Shown here piece by piece: positions 28,005-36,875 of a stretch of 64,000 nucleotides of DNA. The stretch spans positions 62,001-126,000 of the forward strand of contig JANQPD010000091.1 in assembly GCA_028285465.1 (NCBI GenBank), in the 5' to 3' direction. Each line of letters opens with the position of its first letter. Within the stretch, counting starts at the first letter, position 1. Source of the DNA: Owenweeksia sp. (GTDB taxonomy: Bacteria > Bacteroidota > Bacteroidia > Flavobacteriales > Schleiferiaceae). Both the position numbers and the translations under genes were made by a program. Under the pieces are notes generated by a model. It saw nothing but the letters and a program-made list of their open reading frames with translations. It made no database searches and was not told the origin of the DNA.

Positions 28005-28613
28005 ATGAGTTCAACGGTTCAGACAGTTTTGAAAATCGTATTTGCACTTGCCATCATCGGGTTGTCGTACTACCTGTATGAGATCATCCAGGAGCCTATA
28101 CGTTTTGAAAAAATCAAAGACAAGCGTTATACACAAATTAAAGACCGTCTTGAAAACATCAGGGACGCGCAAAAGGCTTACCGTGCAGAGTACGGTGTTT
28201 TTGCCAAAGACTTTAACACACTCATTGCCTTTGTAGATACGGGTAAGCAGTCCATTATTGAACGGAAGGACTCTTCATTCATGTATTACAATAAGGTGTA
28301 TCAACAGGATATGAAAAAGGACACTGTGGTTGTAAAGATTTTGGGCTATCAGGACGTGAAGAAGAACCTTTTTGGAGAAAGCTTTGATGCTTCTCAATTG
28401 CGTTACATTCCTTTTACCGATAACGCAGAGTTTGATCTGGCTGCCGGACGTGTGGAAGCAAACCAGGTGGTAGTTCCTGTTTTTGAAGCGAAAGCACCGA
28501 ACCGGATTGTCTTTGCCGATATCATGAAAAAGTATCGCCAGTTCATAGATGTGGACTACGCGCTTACGATCGGCTCTCTGCAAGAACCCACTTTGAGTGG
28601 AAACTGGAAATAA
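28005..28613 (+). CDS. Membrane-anchored envelope protein, pseudopilin-like shape, unknown function
   Basis: This 202-residue protein has one N-terminal membrane helix (TVLKIVFALAIIGLSYYLYE), then a charged helical stretch (KDRLENIRDAQKAYRAEYGV) and a C-terminal mixed domain probably outside the inner membrane. The stretch AQKAYRAEYGVFAKDFNTLI is like the segment after the helix in type II pseudopilins (an aligned alanine-rich helix, then a Tyr-x-x-x-Tyr-Gly turn), but no prepilin peptidase site is present. It is found with DUF3822 and rsmD in relatives, as I recall. The next gene overlaps it by 17 bases. Function unknown. Confidence 0.75.
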   Translation: MSSTVQTVLKIVFALAIIGLSYYLYEIIQEPIRFEKIKDKRYTQIKDRLENIRDAQKAYRAEYGVFAKDFNTLIAFVDTGKQSIIERKDSSFMYYNKVYQQDMKKDTVVVKILGYQDVKKNLFGESFDASQLRYIPFTDNAEFDLAAGRVEANQVVVPVFEAKAPNRIVFADIMKKYRQFIDVDYALTIGSLQEPTLSGNWK

Positions 28614-29457
28614 GCACTTACGAAGAATTGCCTTTAGTAGAGACTTAAGCCTCGATGCAAGCAGCATTAAGCGCACACATGCTGTAATAAATGTAAGGTA
28701 TGATGGTTTGTCTGTTCTTGTTTTCTCTGAAGACAAGAAAAAGATTGTAGGCAGTTTCAATACGGACTGGGCACCACGCAAAGATCCCGAAGAACTTGTA
28801 ACAAAACTGGAACTTACCCTCAACGGGCTTGCTTTGGATATAAAACAGTGTAAAAATTTGCACTGGTTGTTAAGCCTGGAAAAGTTTGCGTTAATCCCAA
28901 GTGATTTTTATGTAAAGGGGCACGGCAGACAGATATTAGAAAATACTGCGAGGCTTAATAAAGGAGAACACATTTATACGGATGTATGGGCGGGAAACGA
29001 AATTGCACATGTATTTGCTATTCCCAACCCTATCATTGACTGGATTACCACCCACTTTCACGGCAGCACTTTTTCGCATAGCGCAACCGCGATAAACCGT
29101 TTGTACAAGTCTTACCCGAAGTCCGAAACTTTTGCCTTGTTACAGGTTGAGGATTATTCTGCAGAGTTTTATGTTGCCGATAAAGAAAGGCTCAAGTTTT
29201 ATAACATCTTTCCCTACGAAATAGAAGAAGACCTGCTTTACTTAATCCTCTTTGCCCTGGAACAAAGCGGTATTTTGGCGCCAGAAATAGAATTGAAATT
29301 AGCCGGAAAAGCTATTAAGGGAGAAAAGCTCTATATGCTGCTTGAAAACTATATGGGCAGTTTAAAACCGATCTCCCTGCCCGGTTATTTCGAGGTATCT
29401 CCTCAAATTGGCATACAGGAAGTACGCAGAGCATTCAAATTACTCGGAGGCGCATGA
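28597..29457 (+). CDS. DUF3822 family protein
   Basis: This 286-residue protein belongs to DUF3822, a Bacteroidota family of unknown role. The pattern of two similar halves, the first with HAVINVRYDGLSVLVFSEDK and the second with TFALLQVEDYSAEFYVADKE, followed by FPYEIEEDLLYLILFALEQS and a strand-glycine IELKLAGKAI, looks like the actin/ASKHA fold of the PilM and GspL type, though without the phosphate-binding glycine loops of active ATPases. That fold is my inference. It overlaps the gene before by 17 bases and rsmD by 4 (ATGA), so the three are tightly coupled. Confidence 0.8.
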   Translation: METGNKHLRRIAFSRDLSLDASSIKRTHAVINVRYDGLSVLVFSEDKKKIVGSFNTDWAPRKDPEELVTKLELTLNGLALDIKQCKNLHWLLSLEKFALIPSDFYVKGHGRQILENTARLNKGEHIYTDVWAGNEIAHVFAIPNPIIDWITTHFHGSTFSHSATAINRLYKSYPKSETFALLQVEDYSAEFYVADKERLKFYNIFPYEIEEDLLYLILFALEQSGILAPEIELKLAGKAIKGEKLYMLLENYMGSLKPISLPGYFEVSPQIGIQEVRRAFKLLGGA

Positions 29458-30005
29458 CACGAATCATTAGCGGAAAATTCAGGGGCAAGCACATCAAAGC
29501 TCCTAAAAACCTCCCTGTACGTCCTACTACCGATATGGCGAAAGAAAGCCTGTTTAACATCCTGAACAACCGCTTTTACTTTGATGAGATCAAAGTATTG
29601 GACCTCTTTGCCGGCACCGGCAATATCAGCTATGAATTTGCGAGCCGTGGCAGCGAACACATTATAGCAGTCGATGGATCGCATGCTTGTGTACAGTTCA
29701 TGGAAAAAATGACAGACGAAATGCAAACTACCGGTCTTTTTCCTGTAAAGTCAGACGTATGGCAGTATCTCGACCGCGAATACAACAAGTACGACCTGGT
29801 GTTTGCCGATCCTCCTTTTGACTTTGATGTTGAGGACTATGAAAAACTGGTAGATAAAATATTCTTCAAAAATCTACTGGCTGAAGACGGTCTTTTGATA
29901 GTCGAGCACCAGGAGCGCATATTGCTGGACCACTTTGAGCATTTTAGCCATGACCGCAAATACGGCAACATCCGCTTTAGTTTCTTCGAGCATGATAAAA
30001 TATAG
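29454..30005 (+). CDS. rsmD: 16S rRNA (guanine966-N2)-methyltransferase RsmD
   Basis: This 183-residue SAM-dependent enzyme methylates G966 of 16S rRNA in the assembled 30S subunit. It starts TRIISGKFRGKHIKAPK, the typical opening, then has the SAM-binding motif VLDLFAGTGNISYEFASRG, and the catalytic motif FADPPFDFD (DPPF in place of DPPY, common here). Length is typical. The ATGA overlap with DUF3822 points to translational coupling. Confidence 0.95.
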   Translation: MTRIISGKFRGKHIKAPKNLPVRPTTDMAKESLFNILNNRFYFDEIKVLDLFAGTGNISYEFASRGSEHIIAVDGSHACVQFMEKMTDEMQTTGLFPVKSDVWQYLDREYNKYDLVFADPPFDFDVEDYEKLVDKIFFKNLLAEDGLLIVEHQERILLDHFEHFSHDRKYGNIRFSFFEHDKI

Positions 30006-30066
30006 CATCCTCTCATACTAAAAGCTGTCCTTTTACGATTCCATTTGGAATCAAGCTTTACTTGCT

Positions 30067-30699
30067 ATGAAAACAATAGCCTCTTTAACCTTGCTGCTTT
30101 CCTTTCTTTTTTCTTTCGGACAAGCGGAAATTGCCATTGACCCTAAAGCATTTGTTCACCACGCCATTGCAGGCTATGGCCTTAACAACCTTGGAAAAAG
30201 TGCGCACGTAGTTTATGCTTTGGAATACAAAAAGAACCTGCTCTACGGGGGAATCCGCATACAGGAAAACGCCTTTGACAACCCATTGCTAGCAGAAAAT
30301 AATGAAGTGTACCGCTCTGACGTGGGAGGAAGCCGCTTTGGTTTTTTGATCGGGTATCAACGAAACTTTCATTTTAAAGGTTTTAACATCGTACCCTTGC
30401 TTTCAGCGGACCTTGAATACGCTTACCTGGGCTCATGGGAAAACATTCCCCTTTATAACAATAATGGCAACTTTATAGGCATCTTCAGGGAGGAAATGGC
30501 AGCACGGTCGCTATGGCTACCTGGCCTAAATGTGGGTTTTGAAGCAAATATTTACAGAGGGCTGTATCTTAAACAAATTATTGGCTGCACCGCCTTGTTT
30601 GACACCAGATATTCCCGCCAGAATTTTAATGATGAACCCTTCTCCTCTTTCAACGGCCTGCTTTTCGGTCTCAGAGTGTCTGTGGCCTACCGCTTTTAG
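30067..30699 (+). CDS. Secreted outer-membrane-type protein, unknown function
   Basis: This 210-residue protein has a signal peptide (MKTIASLTLLLSFLFSFGQA, cleaved at about residue 20) and then alternating amphipathic strands with many aromatic ends (YALEYKKNLLYGGIRI, FGFLIGYQRNF, LNVGFEANIYRGLYLKQIIG), finishing VSVAYRF. The terminal Phe after alternating residues is the usual mark of an outer-membrane beta-barrel, so an 8-strand barrel is likely. I do not recognise a named family. It follows rsmD by 61 bases and converges on rdgB with a 4-base overlap. Confidence 0.75.
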   Translation: MKTIASLTLLLSFLFSFGQAEIAIDPKAFVHHAIAGYGLNNLGKSAHVVYALEYKKNLLYGGIRIQENAFDNPLLAENNEVYRSDVGGSRFGFLIGYQRNFHFKGFNIVPLLSADLEYAYLGSWENIPLYNNNGNFIGIFREEMAARSLWLPGLNVGFEANIYRGLYLKQIIGCTALFDTRYSRQNFNDEPFSSFNGLLFGLRVSVAYRF

Positions 30700-31277
30700 C
30701 TTTTTAAGAAGTTGATGAACTTTTGCAAAGCCCGGGCGCGATGGCTGATCCTGCCCTTGTCAGCGGCATTCATTTCCGCAAAAGTGAGGTTGCTTTCTTC
30801 CGGTTTAAAAACAGGATCATACCCAAAACCTTTACTGCCTCGCTTTTCATACAGGATCTGCCCTTTTACTTCCCCCTCAAAATAATATTCCGTGCTATAC
30901 TCATCTATATACGCGATAACCGTTCTAAACACCGCCTGGCGGTTTTCCTTCTCCCGCATCGCCCCTAACAGCTTATCCATGTTTGCCTCTGCGTTAGCCA
31001 AGGGACCTGCATAGCGAGCCGAATAAACACCTGGCTTTCCTTCCAGTGCTTCTACTTCAAGGCCTGTGTCATCCGCAAAACAGGCCATGCCTGTTTTACC
31101 ATGGAGAAAGCGCGCTTTGATAGCTGCATTCTCCTTTAAAGTAGTACCCGTTTCCGGAATATCCTCCGTAAAATCGAGGTCATAGAGGTTTTTAACTATA
31201 TACTCCTCCCGAAGCAATGCTGCGATTTCACTCGATTTATTCCTGTTATGTGTAGCAAAAAACAAGGTTTTAAGCAT
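30696..31277 (-). CDS. rdgB: dITP/XTP pyrophosphatase (RdgB/HAM1)
   Basis: This 193-residue enzyme hydrolyses non-canonical purine triphosphates such as dITP and XTP to monophosphates, cleaning the nucleotide pool. The family opening LKTLFFATHNRNKSSEIAAL, the loop FADDTGLEVEALEGKPGVYS ARYAG (substrate and metal contacts), and the C-terminal KGFGYDPVFKPEES and NAADKGRISHRARAL are all present. I chose the ATG at 31277, which overlaps the rlmH stop by 8 bases; the longer frame to 31331 is unlike the family. Confidence 0.95.
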   Translation of the reverse strand: MLKTLFFATHNRNKSSEIAALLREEYIVKNLYDLDFTEDIPETGTTLKENAAIKARFLHGKTGMACFADDTGLEVEALEGKPGVYSARYAGPLANAEANMDKLLGAMREKENRQAVFRTVIAYIDEYSTEYYFEGEVKGQILYEKRGSKGFGYDPVFKPEESNLTFAEMNAADKGRISHRARALQKFINFLKS

Positions 31278-31743
31278 GGTGGTAAGGTTCGTTATGTAAA
31301 ATAGTAAATGCCCTGTACAATTGTTCTGCAAAAATGCAACGGATAATCTGGTGAGAAAAGGTCATGCGTGAAAGAGACAGCTTCTCGTTGGCCCTCTGGT
31401 GTACTTCCGGGGCAAAGCCATAAGGTCCTCCCACGGCAAACACAAGGCGCCTCAGTCCCTGGTTCATGCACTTTTGTAGAAGTTGTGCAAAAGCGGGACT
31501 GTCCATTTCTTTCCCCTTCTCGTCCAGCAATACCAACCAATCCGAATTGTCAATCTGTTGCAAAAGCTGGTCTCCTTCACGCTGCATTATTTGTTTTTCA
31601 CTCGATGATCTGGTATTTTTTAAATCTGGCAAAACCCCGGTTTCAAAAGAGATGTAATGCCTGAGGCGGTTGTAATACAATTGCTCAAGGGCTTGCACGT
31701 GTGCATCTGAGGTCTTTCCATGTTGGAGAAATAGTATTTTCAA
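31270..31743 (-). CDS. rlmH: 23S rRNA (pseudouridine1915-N3)-methyltransferase RlmH
   Basis: This 157-residue SPOUT methyltransferase modifies pseudouridine 1915 in helix 69 of 23S rRNA. The family features are the start MKILFLQHGKTSD, the strand WLVLLDEKGKEMDSPAFAQL, the knot sequence LVFAVGGPYGFAPEVHQRAN and the end SLSRMTFSHQIIRCIFAEQL YRAF. The start codon is TTG at 31743, which matches the family's first residues exactly. It is followed by rdgB with an 8-base overlap and diverges from nadC. Confidence 0.95.
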   Translation of the reverse strand: MKILFLQHGKTSDAHVQALEQLYYNRLRHYISFETGVLPDLKNTRSSSEKQIMQREGDQLLQQIDNSDWLVLLDEKGKEMDSPAFAQLLQKCMNQGLRRLVFAVGGPYGFAPEVHQRANEKLSLSRMTFSHQIIRCIFAEQLYRAFTILHNEPYHHA

Positions 31744-31784
31744 AAGCCGTTTTTTTATGTTAAAAGTTAAGTACTTTGCCCTCT

Positions 31785-32630
31785 ATGATGGATCAAAAGT
31801 ACTTGAAGGATTTTATACGGCGCGCTATTGCCGAAGATATAGGTGACGGAGACCACAGCAGCAACTGTTGCATACCGGAAACTGCATCGGGACGTGTACA
31901 CTTGCTGGTAAAGGAGGAAGGCGTGTTAGCTGGTATGGCCGTAGCGGAAGCTGTATTTAAAGAGATCGAACCGCGCATCCAGTTTAACGCTTTGCTGGCG
32001 GATGGAGATTTTGTGAAAGCCGGAGCCATTGCTTTTACTCTGGAAGGCTCTGAACGTGCATTGTTGCGCGGAGAACGCCTGGCGCTAAACCTAATGCAAC
32101 GCATGAGCGGCATCGCTACAAAAACAAACCAATTGGTACGGCTGCTAGCAGGTACAAAAGCGAGGTTATTGGATACGCGTAAAACAACGCCCAATATGCG
32201 CGCTTTTGAGAAACTTGCCGTTAAGATAGGAGGCGGATACAACCACCGGATGGGTCTTTACGATATGATTATGCTAAAGGACAATCACGTGGATTTTGCG
32301 GGAGGTATAACAGAAGCCATTACCAAGGCAAAAGCGTATTTAGCCGAAAACCAACTGGACATACCTATAGAGGTTGAGACCCGGAACCTTAACGAAGTAA
32401 ATGAAGTATTACAAACAGGAGGAGTGCAACGCATTATGTTCGATAATTTTTCGCCTGAAACCACTAAAGAGGCCGTAGGCCTGGTAAGAGGCACTTACGA
32501 GACGGAATCATCCGGTGGAATCACCGAAAAAACCATCCGGGACTATGCAGAGGCCGGGGTTGATTTCATTTCGGTGGGTGCCTTAACCCATTCTGTGAAA
32601 AGTCTGGACCTTAGTTTGAAAGCTTATTAA
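31785..32630 (+). CDS. nadC: Nicotinate-nucleotide pyrophosphorylase (carboxylating)
   Basis: This 281-residue enzyme makes nicotinate mononucleotide from quinolinate and PRPP in NAD synthesis. Conserved parts are ERLALNLMQRMSGIATKTNQ, LLDTRKTTPNMRAFEKLAVK, GGGYNHRMGLYDMIMLKDNH and ISVGALTHSVKSLDLSLK. A start at the ATG 31785 (or 31788) fits; an in-frame TTG nine bases earlier belongs to a GTACTTTG motif that looks like a -7 promoter box, leaving almost no 5' leader. nadA and nadB are not in the window. Confidence 0.95.
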   Translation: MMDQKYLKDFIRRAIAEDIGDGDHSSNCCIPETASGRVHLLVKEEGVLAGMAVAEAVFKEIEPRIQFNALLADGDFVKAGAIAFTLEGSERALLRGERLALNLMQRMSGIATKTNQLVRLLAGTKARLLDTRKTTPNMRAFEKLAVKIGGGYNHRMGLYDMIMLKDNHVDFAGGITEAITKAKAYLAENQLDIPIEVETRNLNEVNEVLQTGGVQRIMFDNFSPETTKEAVGLVRGTYETESSGGITEKTIRDYAEAGVDFISVGALTHSVKSLDLSLKAY

Positions 32631-32632
32631 GC

Positions 32633-33550
32633 ATGTGGCAGCGCCTAAAGGAATTATGGCATACAATAGAGGTACAATCGCAACGTATCAAATTACCTCT
32701 TTTTGAAGGGTTGAGCCTTTACGATGTGACTTCCTTTTTCTTTCGCGGTATTGTAGAGGGACGCATTACCAATCGAGCAGGCAGTGTGGCCTACAGTTTT
32801 TTTATCGCCTTATTCCCGGGGATCATTTTCTTGTTTACGCTTATTCCCTATTTCAACGTAGCCACTTTGCAGGAAGAAATATTTAATATGTTGTACCGGG
32901 TTATGCCTCCTGATACCTTTGATGCTGCCCAAAGTACCATTGAAGATGTCTTAAAAAACAAAAGAGGTGGATTACTTTCCTTTGGCTTTGTATTTGCTCT
33001 GCTTTTTGCTACCAACGGTGTAAACTCTCTTATTTCAAATTTTAACCATTCTGCGCACCAGTTGGAAATCCGAAGCTTTTGGAAACAGCAGTTGGTAGCG
33101 CTTATTCTCACTTTGGTCATTGCCCTAACGTTTTTGGTAGATGTGGTATTGATTATTTTCAGCTCAACCGTACTCAATGAAGTACTCTCATTTTTGCACC
33201 TGGATACCATTTCTCCTCTCATTGTTGAAACGACGCGTTTCCTGTTGATGTTACTGGTGGTTATGTTCACTATTACCATCTTATACAACTATGGCCCGGC
33301 CAAAAGGCGCGAATGGCGTTTCATTTCACCAGGCGCCCTATTGGCTACTGCCCTTATCATTATCAGTTCCTTTGGGTTCAGTTTTTATGTCTCAAACTTT
33401 TCTCAGTACAATAAGTTATATGGTTCCATCGGTACTTTACTGGTCATCTTGCTGTGGATTTACGTGAATGCCCTGGTGCTTATTTTAGGGTTTGAGTTAA
33501 ACGCAAGCATTGCCTCGGCCAAGTACAAAAGAGAAATTAGAACGTATTGA
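32633..33550 (+). CDS. YihY/BrkB family inner-membrane protein
   Basis: This 305-residue protein has the YihY/virulence-factor BrkB (formerly 'ribonuclease BN') pattern: an amphipathic start, then about six membrane helices, with AGSVAYSFFIALFPGIIFLF and TLLVILLWIYVNALVLILGF ELNA as the typical first and last. Despite the old name it is not a nuclease; the function is unsettled. It begins 3 bases after nadC and is followed within a base by the DUF2147 gene, so the three form an operon. Confidence 0.9.
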   Translation: MWQRLKELWHTIEVQSQRIKLPLFEGLSLYDVTSFFFRGIVEGRITNRAGSVAYSFFIALFPGIIFLFTLIPYFNVATLQEEIFNMLYRVMPPDTFDAAQSTIEDVLKNKRGGLLSFGFVFALLFATNGVNSLISNFNHSAHQLEIRSFWKQQLVALILTLVIALTFLVDVVLIIFSSTVLNEVLSFLHLDTISPLIVETTRFLLMLLVVMFTITILYNYGPAKRREWRFISPGALLATALIIISSFGFSFYVSNFSQYNKLYGSIGTLLVILLWIYVNALVLILGFELNASIASAKYKREIRTY

Positions 33551-33551
33551 T

Positions 33552-33992
33552 ATGCTTTGGATTTTGGTAATTGCTTCGAGCCTGCTTTCCATTTTCGGAC
33601 CTAAGTCAGACCAGATCATAGGCGTCTGGATGACCGCAGAACAAGAAAGTAAAATCGAGATCTATAAAAAGGGAAACCAATACTATGGGAAGATCGTTTG
33701 GATTGAAGATGAGTTGGGGCCTGATGGGAAGAAAAGACTGGATGTAAACAACCCTGATGAACATAAGCGCAACCGTCCTTTGGTCGGTTTAACCATTGTA
33801 AAAAACCTCGAATGGGATGCGGAGGAACGGGAGTGGAATGAAGGCGAAGTTTACGATCCGGAAAGCGGGAGTACCTATTCTGTATTCGCCCGTTTGCAAA
33901 CAAAGGATGAATTGTATCTCAAAGGGTATATTGGCTTTTCCCTTTTGGGAAGGAGTACGGTTTGGAAGAGGGTGGAATATACTCCTTTTTGA
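33552..33992 (+). CDS. DUF2147 family exported protein
   Basis: This 146-residue protein has a signal peptide (MLWILVIASSLLSIFG) and the DUF2147 core: IIGVWMTAEQESKIEIYKKG, YYGKIVWI, LVGLTIVKNLEW and GEVYDPESGSTYSVFA, ending GRSTVWKRV. The family is a small lipocalin-like beta barrel in the periplasm or envelope, with unknown ligand. The ATG at 33552 lies one base after the YihY stop; the longer frame to 33510 would overlap YihY and has no signal peptide at its start. Confidence 0.88.
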   Translation: MLWILVIASSLLSIFGPKSDQIIGVWMTAEQESKIEIYKKGNQYYGKIVWIEDELGPDGKKRLDVNNPDEHKRNRPLVGLTIVKNLEWDAEEREWNEGEVYDPESGSTYSVFARLQTKDELYLKGYIGFSLLGRSTVWKRVEYTPF

Positions 33993-34027
33993 CGAGGTTA
34001 CCTCATCATACATCAGTTCGCTCTACT

Positions 34028-36583
34028 CTATCGCAACAAAGTAAGATATCCTCGTAACACCTTATCACCGGCGTCAAAAACATAGAAATATACTCCTTCG
34101 GGAACTGGTTGTCCTTTATAAAGACCATTCCAAAAAATCTTATAAGGTAGATCGGTATTAAAAAGAATCTCACCCCATCGGCTGTAAATTTTTATTGAAT
34201 TAACATAACCACATGGTGTTCCGCCTATAAAAAACACTTCATTTAACCCGTCTCCATTAGGGGTGAATACATTAGGAATAAATGGCCCTCTTGCTTCACC
34301 ATTTGACCTTATGTAAACTGAATCTTTGAAGATCAAGTTACATAATGAATCAGTTACGTGGAGATATACTAAATATACACCTTCATCTGCATAACTCACC
34401 ATTTGCTCCTTCTCCCATCCTTCTGAACCATTTCCAAAATCCCAATAATACGCAAATCGACTATTACTATTTTCCACAGAAAAGCTGACCTTTCCTTCCG
34501 CACATGTTGGTCCTTCAAAACTAATTTTAGGCCTTAATGAATCGGGCAGATTCTGTTGTAAATAGATATTCATTGTATCGCGAATAATACATCCACTGCC
34601 AGGATCAACAACTTCCACCCATACCTGTTGGGTACTGTCGGCAAGGAAACTATTGCTACCCAAAATGCCATTCCATTTTATATTTTGATATGTGTTATTT
34701 ACATTCAGAACTATGGACAGACAGCTTATGGTATCCTCTGGTAACAAGTCTATTTGTAAATTAACCACTTCAATGGTCACCGTGTCGTACACAGCGCAAG
34801 CACCATTTGAAACTTCCAAGTAATAGTCGGTTGTGCTGACTGGAGAAATCGTTATAGAAGCTGTGGTCGCAGTAAATCCTCCACTCCAGCGGTATTGAGC
34901 TGTTGGATTTCCACCTAAAGGAGTAATCGTTATAGAATCTCCCAGGCATATCGTCTGCTGTCTAAAAGGCATAGATATGCTCGGATAATTTTCAATTGAA
35001 ACATCTATTGTGTCTTCTACGACACATCCCGTTTGAACGTGCGTTGCTGATACTACAACTACTTTTGAGCTGTCAACGATGTGATTACTATTTCCAGGTT
35101 GCCCATTCCAAAAAATGTTTTGATAATTACCATTAAGGAGCAGCGTTACTGGTTGACAACTTGAAGTATCGGGTGGGAATAGGTTATCACCTGAAAACAC
35201 ATTTACCGTTACGGTATCCAATTGGGAACAAGTCCCGTCCGAAGATTCGAGGTAATAGCTGGTAGTAACAGATGGAGAGACCAAAATATCTTTTGTATTT
35301 GCCTGAATTCCTCCGCTCCATTGATATTGAAGAGCAGGGTTTGAAGCTATTGGGCTTAGCAAAAGAGTATCACCTCTACAAATTGTCTGATTCCTCAAAG
35401 GTGGGGTAACAGAAATACCTAAACCACTCGGAATTATTGGAAAGTTGGGTACTCCCACCAGGCACTTCTTGCCTCCCAAGTTAATGCCTGAAGCAGAAAA
35501 GCCACAACTAACTGCCGGATTATTGGGAGCATTCACCATCCCCATATTTAGTTTCCCATTGAGTTGACCGATCATATTGGAGATATACAACTTGCCATCC
35601 CTTCCTAAAAAAACACCTCCAGCCAAATCTGAAAAGGTTCCCACGAGCGTGCCCGATGACGCAATCTGAGCTTGATTCCCTGCTTGAAGATCAAATTGAT
35701 ACAACCTCCCTGATAAAATAACCGTCCCATATAGTTTAGACCCATCAGGAGAAAAGGCTACACCATAGGCTGTATTGTAGGAGGGCGAAGAAAGCGTTAT
35801 TGGATTGGAAACAACTCCAGTAGCAATATCAAAATCATAAACTTCAAAGACATTCATGTTGCGTATTGCCAAAGCAATCCTATCCCCTTGTTCTGAAAAA
35901 ACCATCTTCCCTACAGCGTTAACACCATTGCCATTAGGTCCAGTTCCATTTTGATGAATGGTACCTATATTTGAGGTAACTGTCGATGAAAAACCAGAAG
36001 CATCGAGAACATCAGCATAAAAAGTATTGGAATTCCATCCATGGCTTAGTACCCAAAAGTTACCATCACACCTTTTTATTGCTGTTAATTTTTCAGTAGT
36101 TGGGGTTCTGAGAAGGGTATTTTTTGATGATGCAACAACTGCTCCATTTCCACCTGCCAAGGTTATATCTACAATAGAATAGCGCATACCTCCTGAGCCT
36201 CCTACTTCATCAACTGTTATTATGTAGTAGAGCGTAGTGCTACCCGGCTTGGGTAAAATAAGTGTTTCCATAGAACTCGCACCCCCTGACAACCCGGTTC
36301 CATTCATCATGATAGCATGATTTCTGTTCCAGACAGTTTGACCATTTGTGTAAAAGAGCAAATTCCCATTACTATCAGAAATAGTAGAACAAGCTTCTGG
36401 CGCCACCATTTGACTGTTTGTAATCACAGTAGGAGGATTCGTGGAAAAATTCAATCCAGCCTTATCTCCAAAATACACTATATCATACTCTTGAGCGTAT
36501 GATGTCAAAGCTGAAAAGACTAAAACAAATGCAGAGAAGTAATTAAGACATGATTCTCGGTAAGAATTTTTAGTTGATCTCAT
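34028..36583 (-). CDS. Secreted T9SS type B cargo protein with Ig-like repeats
   Basis: This 851-residue protein has a signal peptide ending near TSYAQ (about residue 30), a beta-propeller-like region (residues about 35-395, with SDSNGNLLFYTNGQTVWNR and AYGVAFSPDGSKLYGTV), two or three Ig-like repeats each beginning QTICRGD or QTICLGD and containing YYLESSDGTCSQLDTVTVNV-type ends, a PKD domain (YYWDFGNGSEGW), and the gliding-motility type C-terminal domain NVFTPNGDGLNEVFFI to the end. The last is the type B signal for the type IX secretion system. It should be exported to the cell surface. Its role there is not known. Confidence 0.92.
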   Translation of the reverse strand: MRSTKNSYRESCLNYFSAFVLVFSALTSYAQEYDIVYFGDKAGLNFSTNPPTVITNSQMVAPEACSTISDSNGNLLFYTNGQTVWNRNHAIMMNGTGLSGGASSMETLILPKPGSTTLYYIITVDEVGGSGGMRYSIVDITLAGGNGAVVASSKNTLLRTPTTEKLTAIKRCDGNFWVLSHGWNSNTFYADVLDASGFSSTVTSNIGTIHQNGTGPNGNGVNAVGKMVFSEQGDRIALAIRNMNVFEVYDFDIATGVVSNPITLSSPSYNTAYGVAFSPDGSKLYGTVILSGRLYQFDLQAGNQAQIASSGTLVGTFSDLAGGVFLGRDGKLYISNMIGQLNGKLNMGMVNAPNNPAVSCGFSASGINLGGKKCLVGVPNFPIIPSGLGISVTPPLRNQTICRGDTLLLSPIASNPALQYQWSGGIQANTKDILVSPSVTTSYYLESSDGTCSQLDTVTVNVFSGDNLFPPDTSSCQPVTLLLNGNYQNIFWNGQPGNSNHIVDSSKVVVVSATHVQTGCVVEDTIDVSIENYPSISMPFRQQTICLGDSITITPLGGNPTAQYRWSGGFTATTASITISPVSTTDYYLEVSNGACAVYDTVTIEVVNLQIDLLPEDTISCLSIVLNVNNTYQNIKWNGILGSNSFLADSTQQVWVEVVDPGSGCIIRDTMNIYLQQNLPDSLRPKISFEGPTCAEGKVSFSVENSNSRFAYYWDFGNGSEGWEKEQMVSYADEGVYLVYLHVTDSLCNLIFKDSVYIRSNGEARGPFIPNVFTPNGDGLNEVFFIGGTPCGYVNSIKIYSRWGEILFNTDLPYKIFWNGLYKGQPVPEGVYFYVFDAGDKVLRGYLTLLR

Positions 36584-36629
36584 GAAGCAGGAAATAAGAT
36601 AAGGTACTCTATGTCACAACAAAATTACA

Positions 36630-36875
36630 CTATTTAACCATTTTCACCATATCTCTGGTAAGCGGAGTCCCGCAACGGAGTGCCCTTGTTGCTACACCAT
36701 GCTCAATCACTTGCTCAAAATGTTTTGGATGCATTCCATTTCCAGGCCTTACCGACCGAACATTCATTGAAGTAAACCTTTCTACTTTCTTTATATCCTT
36801 AATTATATACAAAGAACAGGAATGCTCCCTATTCTTTAGTTTTTTAGCATCAAAAGAAAAATCAACCCTCCCTGC
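36630..36875 (-). pseudogene. C-terminal fragment of NeuB/PseI-type nonulosonate synthase
   Basis: About 81 codons on the minus strand, open from 36875 to a TAG at 36630, read GRVDFSFDAKKLKNREHSCS, then LYIIKDIKKVERFTSMNVRS and VRPGNGMHPKHFEQVIEHGV. This is the end of the TIM barrel and the SAF (antifreeze-like) domain of sialic, legionaminic or pseudaminic acid synthases, where VRPGNGLHP is the hallmark. The catalytic barrel, more than 250 residues, is missing. The break lies where an IS3-family remnant begins, so the gene was probably cut by that insertion. Two unusual residues (VERF for GE-F) suggest drift after inactivation. Confidence 0.8.

Noticed and set aside
33987-34009. Near-palindrome TGACGAGGTTACCTCATCA between convergent genes.
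   Set aside because: It has a one-base loop, a mismatch and no T-run, so it is neither a good terminator nor a clear operator.
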